Positions 6,577 to 14,630 of a stretch of DNA of 35,289 nt are shown here, in pieces. Both the position numbers and the translations under genes were made by a program. The number at the start of each line of letters is the position of its first letter. Within the stretch, counting starts at the first letter, position 1. Under the pieces are notes generated by a model that was not told the DNA's origin, searched no databases, and saw nothing but the letters and a program-made list of their open reading frames with translations. This DNA comes from Fontibacillus panacisegetis (GTDB taxonomy: Bacteria > Bacillota > Bacilli > Paenibacillales > Paenibacillaceae), in the NCBI RefSeq assembly GCF_900102215.1, contig NZ_FNBG01000041.1, positions 1 to 35,289 on the forward strand. The letters run 5' to 3'.

Positions 6577-7878
6577 CTAGGATAAAATCCGTTTTTGTCC
6601 TTCCAGAGCCCGGATCGGAGCAATATTTTGCGTGAATTCCAAGGTGCCCAAATATCGCCCGTCCTGACTTCTAACGGCAAAATAACGAATATAAACGAAC
6701 ATGTCCTTGATCGGAATCCAGAAATCCTCGGCATCCTTTTTGCCGGATTTGAAATCTGCGAGCAGCTCATTCACGACATGAACACTTTGTGGCGGATGGC
6801 AATTTTGCACTGTGCGGCCGATTACTGCCTTGGTGCGCGCAAATATCCGCTCTTTACCGTGCGAGAAATAACGAACTACATCGTTTTCGTCGATGAAAGT
6901 TAAGTCTACCGGCAAATGATTCATCACAGCTTCCAACTGCTCGATTGATAACATACCGGTTTGGAATTTTACAAAGCCTTGAGGAGCGTCACCGCTACTG
7001 CTGCTATCTGTTGACGAGTCCGCAGGCGCATTATTGAGTGGAACTCTTTCCGGTACCCACTTCTGATCCGGAGCGATCAAGCAAAATCCGATTTGGTCGC
7101 TCTCTTCAGCTATTTTTACCCATTCATCCTCAGTTAGCTTATCGAGGGCCATAGGCAGCAAAATATTTTCCTCTTTAAAAATCATTTCATTAACTTCACT
7201 AATAATACGCTCCAGATCAACACACATTATATTCTTGTCACTGTCAGCATTAAATGAAATAAGATTAGCTTTAACTTCCTTAATCATGGCTCGAATGCCA
7301 TCATCCACTCCCCACATCACCTTCGTAGGTCCGTAGATTCCGTATTTTTCAAGATAAGGGAAAAGCAGATTCTCTTTACGGCTATAATGCTTATCAAGAT
7401 CAAGCAGCAAATTCAAATCCTCAAGCAGCTTGAACACAAGTTCATTAGATCCCTCTGTGGATAGCTCCTGATCTTGCGCTTTACGAAATTTGTCCAGATG
7501 TAGCTGCAGCTTGAAATTCACGAGCCGTTCAATCTCTCTATTTTCCTGCTTGAAGGTGTGTACTGGATGTCCAGGCTGCTCCTCCGGTGTGGAAGAGCGA
7601 TGTATTTGCTCAATGGAGCCTTTAAAAATCGCCGTATGCACCGAGCAAAGCCGTTGAACCTCCGATACCGGAATACCTTCCTCCTCCATTAAGGAATGCT
7701 CCATAGCCGAAATTTCCGCCACGGTCACATCCCCGACCGCTTCTTCAAAACGAGCCTTCACTTCTTCTACGCTAGCTCCCGCGTGCAGCTCCTTGATGAT
7801 CTGTTTTAACATTTCCTGACGATGAGACTGTTCTAACTCTGTTGCTGCATGCTCCCGATTATTAATTAACTCGCTCAT
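6577..7878 (-). CDS. DUF438 / hemerythrin / PAS domain protein
   Basis: 433 residues in three parts. Residues ~20-90 are a DUF438 helical domain (MLKQIIKELHAGASVEEVKARF). Residues ~120-270 are a hemerythrin-like HHE domain with spaced His and Glu (HPVHTFKQENREIERL, YSRKENLLFPYLEKYG, MWGVDDGIRAM, KEENILLPMALDKL), likely binding a di-iron centre. Residues ~305-430 are a PAS domain (MNHLPVDLTFIDENDVVRYFSHGKERIFAR, GRTVQNCHPP). There is no kinase or DNA-binding domain. Such proteins are thought to sense or handle oxygen or nitric oxide; the exact role is unknown. It lies 21 bp after the DUF1858 gene and shares its promoter. The start follows AAGGACGGAG. The Fnr-like and Fur-like sites upstream fit an oxygen- or iron-responsive role. 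Confidence 0.9.
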   Translation of the reverse strand: MSELINNREHAATELEQSHRQEMLKQIIKELHAGASVEEVKARFEEAVGDVTVAEISAMEHSLMEEEGIPVSEVQRLCSVHTAIFKGSIEQIHRSSTPEEQPGHPVHTFKQENREIERLVNFKLQLHLDKFRKAQDQELSTEGSNELVFKLLEDLNLLLDLDKHYSRKENLLFPYLEKYGIYGPTKVMWGVDDGIRAMIKEVKANLISFNADSDKNIMCVDLERIISEVNEMIFKEENILLPMALDKLTEDEWVKIAEESDQIGFCLIAPDQKWVPERVPLNNAPADSSTDSSSSGDAPQGFVKFQTGMLSIEQLEAVMNHLPVDLTFIDENDVVRYFSHGKERIFARTKAVIGRTVQNCHPPQSVHVVNELLADFKSGKKDAEDFWIPIKDMFVYIRYFAVRSQDGRYLGTLEFTQNIAPIRALEGQKRILS

Positions 7879-7899
7879 TGTACTCCGTCCTTTCTATCC

Positions 7900-8127
7900 T
7901 TATTCAATAATGGCATAGCCTTTGGAACGAAAAGTTGATTTTATTAATTCAGGGTCTATTTTCTTCATCTTTGCACCCTTAGCCAATGTCATAAAGCGAC
8001 CTGCTGTCTGGAGCATGCCAGGTTCAGCAATACTCTTAAATCCTAGCTCCAGCATAATCTCCATTGCATCAGGATGCGATGAACATAATTCATATACCGT
8101 TTGGTTCATATCAAGTACTTTATCCAT
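7900..8127 (-). CDS. DUF1858 domain protein
   Basis: 75 residues forming one DUF1858 domain: DMNQTVYELCSSHPDAMEIMLELGF followed by a short helical end. The domain is also found fused to hybrid-cluster-type or DUF438 proteins and is common in anaerobic-metabolism gene sets. The molecular role is not established. The gene starts at an ATG after AGGTGGCGTGAACG and is followed 21 bp later by the DUF438 gene. The pair recurs in Firmicutes, so a joint function is likely. Confidence 0.88.
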   Translation of the reverse strand: MDKVLDMNQTVYELCSSHPDAMEIMLELGFKSIAEPGMLQTAGRFMTLAKGAKMKKIDPELIKSTFRSKGYAIIE

Positions 8128-8169
8128 CGTTCACGCCACCTTTGGATCGATAAATTTATAAAATTTGAA

Positions 8170-8184
8170 TGATAACCGTTCTCA
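8170..8184. promoter_or_regulatory. Fur-family operator candidate
   Basis: TGATAACCGTTCTCA is a 7-1-7 inverted repeat with 12 of 14 bases matching the Bacillus Fur box TGATAATNATTATCA. It sits just upstream of a TATAAA (minus strand, 8155-8160) before the DUF1858 gene. The related PerR or Zur proteins are alternatives. Confidence 0.45.
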
Positions 8185-8216
8185 TAGAAAACGTAACATA
8201 AGAGCATTTCCTGACT

Positions 8217-8232
8217 TGTGATTACAATCACT
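8217..8232. promoter_or_regulatory. Fnr/Crp-type operator candidate
   Basis: TGTGATTACAATCACT matches the Fnr/Crp consensus TGTGA-N6-TCACA in nine of ten defined bases. It lies between the divergent DUF1858 gene (start 8127) and response-regulator gene (start 8316) and could serve either. The hemerythrin gene is the more natural target. Confidence 0.55.
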
Positions 8233-8315
8233 AATGGTATGCTTAAGGAAATATAGTTTATTTTTGATTCACAATTTGCCACAATAGAATCGAGTCGGAA
8301 AGGAGCTATAAGACA

Positions 8316-8999
8316 ATGTCAAAATTAAACATAAACTTGTTATACATAGAGGATGATCGCGAGATCGGGGAATGGGTTAGCCGTGATCTCAAAGAGCGGG
8401 GATACAATGTGACTTGGTTAACGAGTGGAGAGACAGCAGTAGAGCAGGCCGCTAGCAGCAGTCTTGTCATTCTTGATGTAATGCTGCCAGGACTTGATGG
8501 ATTTACGGTTGGACAACGACTTAAAAGGCAATATCCATCACTCCCCGTATTAATGCTGTCTGCTCGCACGTCCATCGACGATAAGTTGCAAGGACTAGAA
8601 TTTGGTGATGATTACTTGACCAAACCGTTTCATCCTGACGAGCTGGCCGCCAGACTTGAAGTATTGCTTCGTCGTCATGGGGCCGCTTCCGCGGAACCGC
8701 TGCAGCTTCGTCATTTGCTTGTCTATGAAAAAGAAAACCGGATCATCAATCAAAGCTCAGGCGAGGAAATTATGCTTACCGGCAAGCAGTTTCATATCTT
8801 CCAGTACCTGCTTCGCCATTTAGGTCAGATCATGACCAAAGAACAAATCTATGAAGCTGTATGGGGAGAACCTTATTTTGATGGAGATAAAACCTTAATG
8901 GTCCATATTCGCCATTTACGGGAAAAATTAGAGCAGGATCCTGCTGCCCCGGAAATCATTGAGACGATTCGTGGAATCGGCTATCGAGTGAGGTCATGA
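8316..8999 (+). CDS. OmpR-family response regulator
   Basis: 227 residues. The receiver domain (1-120) has the acidic pair D13-D14, the phosphoryl-acceptor D54 in LVILDVMLPG, the switch serine in LMLSART and the lysine in LTKPF. The C-terminal winged helix (~130-227) is OmpR/PhoB type, with LTGKQFHIFQYLLRHLGQIMTKEQI and DKTLMVHIRHLREKL. It starts after AAAGGAG. The histidine kinase starts 2 bp after its stop, so they are a pair. The nearest likely target is the ABC transporter operon at 11450-13810, which has spaced direct repeats before its start. Confidence 0.95.
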   Translation: MSKLNINLLYIEDDREIGEWVSRDLKERGYNVTWLTSGETAVEQAASSSLVILDVMLPGLDGFTVGQRLKRQYPSLPVLMLSARTSIDDKLQGLEFGDDYLTKPFHPDELAARLEVLLRRHGAASAEPLQLRHLLVYEKENRIINQSSGEEIMLTGKQFHIFQYLLRHLGQIMTKEQIYEAVWGEPYFDGDKTLMVHIRHLREKLEQDPAAPEIIETIRGIGYRVRS

Positions 9000-9000
9000 A

Positions 9001-10407
9001 ATGAAAATGCGGGCAAAAATCAAATTTCGCAACTCCTTGTTATCACGATATCTTGTGATTATTGGCATTGCCCTCGTCTTTATCCCGATCCTGATCCCTG
9101 TCAGCTTTCTGGCATCATGGGGAACTAATCAGCTATTGCATTGGGGCGAATTCAAATCGCCGCATAATCCATACAACAAACTCTACGGATCAGGCAATAA
9201 CCTAGCTGCCGCTTGGCATAAAGAGGCCGGACTCCTGAATGATAAAACACCGGAAGAAATCGATAGCAAACTGCGAGATCTAAAGCAGCTCTATCCCGAG
9301 ACTTCTCTCTTCTGGGTAGATGCTGCAGGAAACACCCGTCTGCAGCTGCCTGAACAGGATACCTTGCCCGAAGTATGGTCTTTGAAGGACACCATTACCT
9401 TCATGAAGGCCCGTGTAGATGCCGATCCTTTTACAGTTGTAGCTTTTATCGGTGGAAACAGCACTACAGATCAGGGTTTTATGGTTTTGGAGCTGCCTCG
9501 AAAATATATGATTAAGAGCACGGTCAACAGCCAAGGAGATACTCGCTTTTACGGATTTTTTCTAATGCTGATGCTTTCCTTTTTTCTTCTGTTATCCTAT
9601 TTTTTCATTCGTGACATTCGCAAGCGACTTCTAAGACTGGAATCCAGCACGACTCAAAGCAATAATAACGGACTTCCCTCCAAAACGATCGTTGGTCGCC
9701 CTGATGAGATCGGACGGCTCGAACAAGCCTTCAACCGTATGGTCGATGAGCTGGAGGTTAGTCGCAAACGCGAAATTGAAGAGGAAACGCTCCGAAAGGA
9801 TCTGATCAGCAACCTGTCCCATGATTTGCGGACACCGCTAACTGTCCTTGGGAGCCATCTGTATTCCTTGCGAAAAGAACCATTGTCTGAACAAGGACAG
9901 CAGTCCCTGTTCCTTATGGAATCCAAAATGGGCGATCTTGATAGCCTCATTGACCATCTGCTCTCTTACAACTTGCTCAGCAGCGGACGTTACAAGGTAA
10001 CTCGCGTAAATCAGGATGTACTGCGAATTGTACGAAGCAGCGCTGCTGCCTGGTATCCGCTATGGGAGAAAAATCATCTCGAAGCCGACATCGATCTACC
10101 GGATATCCCTCTTCTCTGGGAGGTTGACGAGCAGGGCTTTCGCCGTGTACTCGATAATCTGTTTCAGAATCTGATTCGCCACGCCAGCTCCGGCGGCTAT
10201 GTCGGACTAGCTACTGCCGTGAGGCAGAATGCTACCGCGCTTGTCATTTCCGACCATGGCCCAGGGCTAAATGCTAAATCATCTGCCAAAGGAGCGGGAC
10301 TCGGCCTACTGATAGTAGATATGCTGCTGCATGAAATGGGACTTACAAGGGAGACCGAATCATCAAGTTCGGGTACGCGCATCTATATTTATCCGACGTC
10401 ATTGTAA
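9001..10407 (+). CDS. Membrane sensor histidine kinase
   Basis: 468 residues. The first membrane helix is at about 15-38 and the second at about 184-202 (FFLMLMLSFFLLLSYFFI). The stretch between them (~145 residues) is an extracytoplasmic sensor with no family I recognise. HAMP follows (~205-258), then a HisKA domain with SHDLRTPL and the phospho-accepting H274. The ATPase domain contains NLFQNLIRHA (N box), SDHGPGL (G1) and AGLGLLIVDML (G2). The large outer loop argues against a BceS-type intramembrane sensor. The ligand is unknown; next to a lantibiotic-protection-type ABC transporter, a cell-wall-active peptide is a reasonable guess. Confidence 0.94.
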   Translation: MKMRAKIKFRNSLLSRYLVIIGIALVFIPILIPVSFLASWGTNQLLHWGEFKSPHNPYNKLYGSGNNLAAAWHKEAGLLNDKTPEEIDSKLRDLKQLYPETSLFWVDAAGNTRLQLPEQDTLPEVWSLKDTITFMKARVDADPFTVVAFIGGNSTTDQGFMVLELPRKYMIKSTVNSQGDTRFYGFFLMLMLSFFLLLSYFFIRDIRKRLLRLESSTTQSNNNGLPSKTIVGRPDEIGRLEQAFNRMVDELEVSRKREIEEETLRKDLISNLSHDLRTPLTVLGSHLYSLRKEPLSEQGQQSLFLMESKMGDLDSLIDHLLSYNLLSSGRYKVTRVNQDVLRIVRSSAAAWYPLWEKNHLEADIDLPDIPLLWEVDEQGFRRVLDNLFQNLIRHASSGGYVGLATAVRQNATALVISDHGPGLNAKSSAKGAGLGLLIVDMLLHEMGLTRETESSSSGTRIYIYPTSL

Positions 10408-10430
10408 AAGTCATTGGGGGAAGTAAAGAT

Positions 10431-11054
10431 ATGTTAGCTGCATTAATTCACGGGATCGCATTAGCTTTTGGACTAATTCTCCCGCTAGGCGCTCAGAACG
10501 TGTTTATCTTTAACCAGGGAGCCTCGCAAGCCAGATTCAGAAAAGCCATCCCCGTTATCGTCACCGCTTCATTGTGTGATACCCTGCTCATACTGTTATC
10601 CGTGCTCGGAGTCTCAGTCATTGTGCTGACCATTCCGGCATTGCAAACGGCTCTCTTTTCTATAGGGATCTTGTTCTTGATTTATATGGGATGGTCCATT
10701 TGGAAAAGCGAACCCGCAAGCTTAAGTCAAAAAGAAAAGGCCTCCGTGTCTGTCAAAAAAGGGATTATATTCGCTATGTCTGTCTCCCTCCTTAATCCCC
10801 ATGCCATTCTTGATACCGTTGGCGTAATCGGCACTAGCTCATTAAATTACCAAGGCTCGTCCAAAGTTGCATTCACGCTTGCATGTATTCTTGTCTCGTG
10901 GATCTGGTTCTTCGGATTGGCTCTTGCGGGAAAAATAGTAGGGGATTTCGATAACGAAGGCAAGTTTATGCGAATCATAAACAAGATCTCCGCCCTCATT
11001 ATATGGGCTGTAGCGATCTATATTGGTTTTCAGCTATATGATTTATTAAAATAG
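10431..11054 (+). CDS. LysE/ArgO-family amino-acid exporter
   Basis: 207 residues with about six membrane helices, the size and layout of the LysE/RhtB superfamily. The N-terminal segment LILPLGAQNVFIFNQG matches the LysE/ArgO signature (GPQN-type loop). NPHAILDTVGVIGTSSL in the middle is also typical of the ArgO/LysE branch. LysE and ArgO export lysine or arginine; the substrate here is inferred. It starts 23 bp after the kinase gene and could be cotranscribed with it. No LysG/ArgP-type regulator lies nearby. Only a weak hairpin with a T-run (11053-11090) follows. Confidence 0.88.
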   Translation: MLAALIHGIALAFGLILPLGAQNVFIFNQGASQARFRKAIPVIVTASLCDTLLILLSVLGVSVIVLTIPALQTALFSIGILFLIYMGWSIWKSEPASLSQKEKASVSVKKGIIFAMSVSLLNPHAILDTVGVIGTSSLNYQGSSKVAFTLACILVSWIWFFGLALAGKIVGDFDNEGKFMRIINKISALIIWAVAIYIGFQLYDLLK

Positions 11055-11119
11055 CAGGATAAAAAGGGGCTCAATTAGGGCTGCTTTTTTCATTGATAGA
11101 GTCCTGCAAACGCCACGGG

Positions 11120-11305
11120 AGCACATATAGTGCAAACAAGGTACGTTCGTTCTAAGGGTGAGCGAGGGAAAATTAGTTGCAGAAACTACAACTAATATGT
11201 GGTGATTATCCTCTTTAGCACGGATTAGGGGAACTTAAGTGTACTTCTGCACTTAAATTCCCGAAACTAGCGATTTTCACTGATTTAGATGTACTTTATG
11301 CAACT
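11120..11305. repeat. Palindrome array C (lysE-ABC gap)
   Basis: This 395-bp gap holds four short palindromic sites: GCACATATAGTGC near 11121, then sites with first TGYA-type steps at 11178, 11240 and 11290. Distances of about 55, 62 and 50 bp resemble those of arrays A and B. Two sites sit at hairpin tips. ATTAGTTG/CAACTAAT pair at 11173-11196. GGGAACTTAAGTG/CACTTAAATTCCC pair at 11229-11262 with one mismatch. A related pair of segments (TACGTTC...CTAAG-GGGT) appears at about 11141 and 11331. Confidence 0.55.
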
Positions 11306-11372
11306 ACGTCTACCTCAACAAGCAAGAAAGATACGTTCCAGCACGTTCCGGCCTAAGAGGGTCATTGAGATG

Positions 11373-11416
11373 TTTTAAACAAAACTTAAACTTGCCCCTA
11401 CTTCACACTTAAACTT
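11373..11416 (+). promoter_or_regulatory. Phased direct repeats before the ABC operon
   Basis: ACTTAAACTT occurs at 11384-11393 and 11407-11416, exactly 23 bp apart, and a related TTTTAAAC precedes them by about one turn. Helically spaced direct repeats ending about 35 bp before the start codon are typical of OmpR-family operator sites. The two-component system upstream is the natural candidate; this is inference. Confidence 0.5.
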
Positions 11417-11449
11417 CGAGCGATATGATCGTCATCGAGGTGATAAATC

Positions 11450-12364
11450 GTGAAAGAACTCATAATTCAAACTGAGGAATTAACGAAAAAATATCGTGGA
11501 CGTTGTGCTGTAGACCATTTAAATCTGGAAATTACTAAAGGTGATATATTCGGTTTTCTAGGACCTAACGGAGCCGGAAAAACAACCACCATCCGTATGC
11601 TGCTGGGATTGATTCAGCCTACGTACGGCTCCATTCAAATTTTTGGACGCGATCTGCATAAAGACAAGCTTTCCATCCTTCGCAGAATCGGATCACTTGT
11701 CGAATACCCTTCCTATTACGGTCATTTAAATGCCGTAGACAATTTGGAGGCCATCCGCCGGATTATCGATGTCCCTAAATCCCGTATCGATGAAGTGCTG
11801 CATATCGTCTCTCTATCGGACGAATCCCGCCGCCCGGTGAAAGGCTTCTCTCTCGGCATGAAGCAGCGTCTTGGCATCGCAGCATCCCTGCTCGCTAATC
11901 CCGATTTGCTCATTCTCGATGAACCGACTAACGGACTTGATCCTTCAGGAATTCACGAAATTCGCGAGCTCATCAAAAGCCTGCCCAAGCAATATGGCAT
12001 TACCGTGCTTGTCTCCAGTCATTTACTCGGAGAAATGGAGCAGATGGCCAACACCATAGGCATTATTCGTGAAGGAAAAATGGTGTTTCAGGATACCATC
12101 CATAATTTGAGCTTGAAGTCCACACATGATATTGAGCTGGTCGTGTCGGAGCCGGATGCAGCATTATGGTTAGCTCGAGATTTGGGTTCTCGGGGATTGC
12201 TGCACGATGGTACGCTTACTTTTCCAGATATGAATGATCCGCAAATCGCGCTTCTGGTCAAACGCCTTGTTGAGAACGGACATGACATTTATCGAGTAGA
12301 AATGAAGAAAAAATCGCTCGAGGATATATTCATGCAGGTCATCGGGGAGGGTTCTATATTATGA
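11450..12364 (+). CDS. ABC transporter ATPase, lantibiotic-protection type
   Basis: 304 residues of the BcrA/NisF/SpaF class. Walker A GPNGAGKTT is at ~38-46, the signature SLGMKQ at 134-139, Walker B LLILDEP at 153-159, and the H-loop in VLVSSHLLGEME. The C-terminal ~85 residues are the variable domain usual in this class. It powers the two membrane proteins encoded just downstream. The family removes bacitracin or lantibiotic-type peptides from the membrane. The GTG start follows GAGGTGAT, and the stop overlaps the next start in ATGATG. Confidence 0.93.
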   Translation: MKELIIQTEELTKKYRGRCAVDHLNLEITKGDIFGFLGPNGAGKTTTIRMLLGLIQPTYGSIQIFGRDLHKDKLSILRRIGSLVEYPSYYGHLNAVDNLEAIRRIIDVPKSRIDEVLHIVSLSDESRRPVKGFSLGMKQRLGIAASLLANPDLLILDEPTNGLDPSGIHEIRELIKSLPKQYGITVLVSSHLLGEMEQMANTIGIIREGKMVFQDTIHNLSLKSTHDIELVVSEPDAALWLARDLGSRGLLHDGTLTFPDMNDPQIALLVKRLVENGHDIYRVEMKKKSLEDIFMQVIGEGSIL

Positions 12365-13074
12365 TGTTCCGATCGCTTTCCGCAGACTTTCTGAAAATCC
12401 GCGGCAAAGGCATTTGGCTGCTGATTTTAATAGCACCTATCGGACTTGTTGCGATGCAGGCTCTTAACTTTGGTCTTCGTTTTGACTACCTAATGAAACA
12501 ATACAGTGATGATCCATGGGGTGGGCTAATCGAAAATATTGCTATGTTTGTACCTATCGCACTCTATCTCGGTTGTACACTTGTGAGCTCTCTGGTTGCC
12601 GGAGTTGAGTATCAGATGAGCTCATGGAAGCAGCTGCTTGCTCTGCCGATTTCTCGTACAGCTGTATATAGCGGTAAGTTCTCCCTGTGCTTTTTACTGC
12701 TCACGGTATCTTGTCTGCTTCTCTCCATTTTCACACTCGCATTAGGGTTAATCTTTGGGTTCGAAATGCCTTTGCCGATTGCAGAATCACTTCGTCTTGG
12801 ATTGTATCCATTTCTTGCAGCCCTGCCCATGTTAGCTCTGCAGTTATGGCTATCCTTGAGCTTCCGAAATCAAGCCGTTCCTGTATCCATCGGAATTTCT
12901 GCAGCCATCATCTCTCCATTCGCGCAGCAGTTGTCCGAGTGGTTTCCGCTTAATTGGCCTGTTTTTGGATACAGCGGACCTAACCAGGCTTATTTCATCA
13001 TCGCGGGTCTAGTCGTCGGTATGATCATCATGCTCATCGGTCTGATACATTTCAATCGCAAGGATGTGGATTAA
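12361..13074 (+). CDS. ABC-2 type permease, subunit 1 (MutE/SpaE-like)
   Basis: 237 residues with about six membrane helices. After a short cytoplasmic start (FRSLSADFLKIRGKGIWLL) comes the typical SSWKQLLALPISRTAVYSGKF segment, found as well in the next protein (GGWKQLLVLPVSRSAVYLAKF). The two permeases are therefore paralogues that form a heterodimer. The family is the EG-type membrane part of lantibiotic-immunity transporters. The ATG overlaps the ATPase stop by 4 bp. No lantibiotic precursor or modification gene is seen in the window, so this is a stand-alone protection or detoxification system. Confidence 0.9.
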   Translation: MMFRSLSADFLKIRGKGIWLLILIAPIGLVAMQALNFGLRFDYLMKQYSDDPWGGLIENIAMFVPIALYLGCTLVSSLVAGVEYQMSSWKQLLALPISRTAVYSGKFSLCFLLLTVSCLLLSIFTLALGLIFGFEMPLPIAESLRLGLYPFLAALPMLALQLWLSLSFRNQAVPVSIGISAAIISPFAQQLSEWFPLNWPVFGYSGPNQAYFIIAGLVVGMIIMLIGLIHFNRKDVD

Positions 13075-13810
13075 ATTGAGAACCTTCTTTCGAATTTTAT
13101 CGTCAGAGCTTCTGAAAATATCAAAATCAAAGGTCTGGCTGCTGATTGTGGTTAGTCCCATTCTATCCACTCTGGTTGGCATCTTGGCAGAGCCCTACGA
13201 AGGGATTGATCCATGGAGAATAGTACTGGGAACAATGGTATTTCTTCACGGAATGCTGTTTTTGCCGATTCTGGCTGGGCTATTCCCTGCTTTTATTTGC
13301 CGATATGAACATACTGGTGGCGGTTGGAAGCAACTGCTTGTCCTGCCTGTATCGAGAAGTGCCGTATACTTAGCCAAATTCACCATCGTTGCAGGGCTGC
13401 TGGCTGTCTGCCAATTGCTTTTCCTCGCAGGCATGCTTATAGCCGGATGGATTCAGGGCTTCACCGATCCAATCCCGTGGGGGATAGTAGCCACTTGCCT
13501 ATTTGGAGGCTGGTTCGCTTGTCTTCCGCTGGCCGCACTACAGCTCGGTATATCTTTAAGCTGGTCCAGCTTTGCTGCCCCGCTTGCTGTTAACGTCTCG
13601 CTTACCATCCCGAATATGTTAATCATCAACTCGAAGGATATTGCTCCATTCTATCCATGGGCCCAGCCTGTTTTAGCTATGATGCCATTGGGGGAAGCCG
13701 ATTTTGGAGCCTTCAATCTGCCTCTGGAGAGCCTGATGGTTACTGTTCTCGGCAGCTTCCTAGTTTTCTTTGCGGCTGGACTAATTCATTTTCGTTGTAA
13801 AGAAATATAG
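13064..13810 (+). CDS. ABC-2 type permease, subunit 2 (MutG/SpaG-like)
   Basis: 248 residues from the ATG at 13064, overlapping the previous gene by 11 bp; a TTG at 13076 is an alternative start. About six membrane helices. It shares the W-KQLLxLPxSR-AVYxxKF block with the upstream permease. The start SSELLKISKSKVWLLIVVSPIL matches the other subunit's SADFLKIRGKGIWLLILIAPIG. It is the third member of the ABC transporter and is followed by a terminator 27 bp after its stop. Confidence 0.9.
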   Translation: MWIKLRTFFRILSSELLKISKSKVWLLIVVSPILSTLVGILAEPYEGIDPWRIVLGTMVFLHGMLFLPILAGLFPAFICRYEHTGGGWKQLLVLPVSRSAVYLAKFTIVAGLLAVCQLLFLAGMLIAGWIQGFTDPIPWGIVATCLFGGWFACLPLAALQLGISLSWSSFAAPLAVNVSLTIPNMLIINSKDIAPFYPWAQPVLAMMPLGEADFGAFNLPLESLMVTVLGSFLVFFAAGLIHFRCKEI

Positions 13811-13836
13811 AATTGCCAGCAGACTATAGGCGAATT

Positions 13837-13865
13837 GCCCCTTTGAGACAGTTTCTCAAGGGGGC
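13837..13865 (+). terminator. Terminator after the ABC transporter operon
   Basis: GCCCCTTTGAGA pairs with TCTCAAGGGGGC across a CAGTT loop, with one mismatch. Only a short T-run (TTT) follows, so it may be leaky. Confidence 0.75.
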
Positions 13866-14339
13866 TTTGCATCTGAAACATCAAGAGTGGATTGCATAAT
13901 ATACAAACAATGGCGTAAACCCACAGGATTGTATCACTTTCGTGATAGTCATAACGTAAATATATAAGATCACCAAGAAAACATACCATTAGGATACATC
14001 CTCGATAAATTATAATAAAAGCTAACGTTTCACTACTTCATTTTCAAGAAAAAATAACTCCCTTTCGCAGTATTCCATGTCCAATGCTATATTTTCAAAA
14101 TTGTAATTTAGAATAATGAGATGCCCCGCCGAAGCGGACTCGATATTGCGGAAGAGCTTCATTCTATAGCCTTTCCTTGCCGAGTCATTATACTAAACTA
14201 TTTTTGCGCGGCCGGGTTATTTTGAGAGAGCTATCAAAGCCTGACAGCATCCTTTTTCTGAATCTGACTTCCACAGATATCGGATTTCGCCAGATTCTAT
14301 GATTGTCGCTCATCTCTAATCGACTTATGATATGAAATT
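13866..14339. other. Non-coding stretch between ABC operon and array A
   Basis: I see no convincing gene here. Small structures are a hairpin TATCAC/GTGATA at 13932-13947 and a possible fold at 14112-14192. The latter is bounded by ATAATGA/TCATTAT and contains the tight hairpin CCGC-CGAA-GCGG at 14126-14137. No tRNA, riboswitch or CRISPR signature was recognised. Confidence 0.4.
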
Positions 14340-14517
14340 CCTGCAGATCTGCAGGCTTTGATCATGTAAATGACCTGATTATGCTAAATTACTGCAATTG
14401 TGCAGGTTCTTTCTAAAAATCCTGTTCCAAGTAGCCCTTCCGAAAAACATTCCTGCACTTTTGCAGTTTTGTACTCATATCCTTCATTTCCACTATAAAA
14501 AACTGTATTTTTGCAGG
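14340..14517. repeat. Palindrome array A (before trxB terminator)
   Basis: Four units with the core CCTGCANNNNTGCAGG or a variant. Unit 1 is CCTGCAGATCTGCAGG, a perfect 16-bp palindrome (14340-14355). Unit 2 is ACTGCAATTGTGCAGG (14391-14406), unit 3 CCTGCACTTTTGCAG (14452-14466) and unit 4 ACTGTATTTTTGCAGG (14502-14517). Successive first TGC steps lie 51, 61 and 50 bp apart. The unit 1 flanks (AAATT before, CTTT after) match the reverse complement of unit 1 of array B. Confidence 0.75.
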
Positions 14518-14578
14518 CTTTGCTTGATATCATGATATTACTCCCGCCATTGAAAATTATACTTTCTAATATTGAACA

Positions 14579-14609
14579 AAAAGGCCAACCCTCAATTGTG
14601 GTTGGCCTT
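14579..14609 (-). terminator. Terminator after trxB
   Basis: AAGGCCAACC and GGTTGGCCTT form a perfect 10-bp stem. On the minus strand it is followed by TTTGTTC. It lies 22 bp after the trxB stop. Confidence 0.92.
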
Positions 14610-14630
14610 CCCTATATTCCAAACAGCGCA

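Noticed and set aside
11053..11090. Terminator after the LysE gene
   Set aside because: Only a 5-bp AGCAG/CTGCT stem with a long loop precedes the T-run; too weak to list as a feature.
11055..11449. Riboswitch (for example lysine) or attenuator associated with the LysE gene
   Set aside because: The region lies downstream of the exporter gene, not before it, and no known riboswitch core was recognised.
12088..12288. Other small frames overlapping the ABC transporter and his genes
   Set aside because: They lack ribosome binding sites and recognisable domains, and they lie antisense or out of frame within clearly functional genes.
8316..13810. BceRS-BceAB type resistance module
   Set aside because: The kinase has a long extracytoplasmic domain and the permeases are two ~240-residue ABC-2 proteins, not one large BceB with an outer loop.
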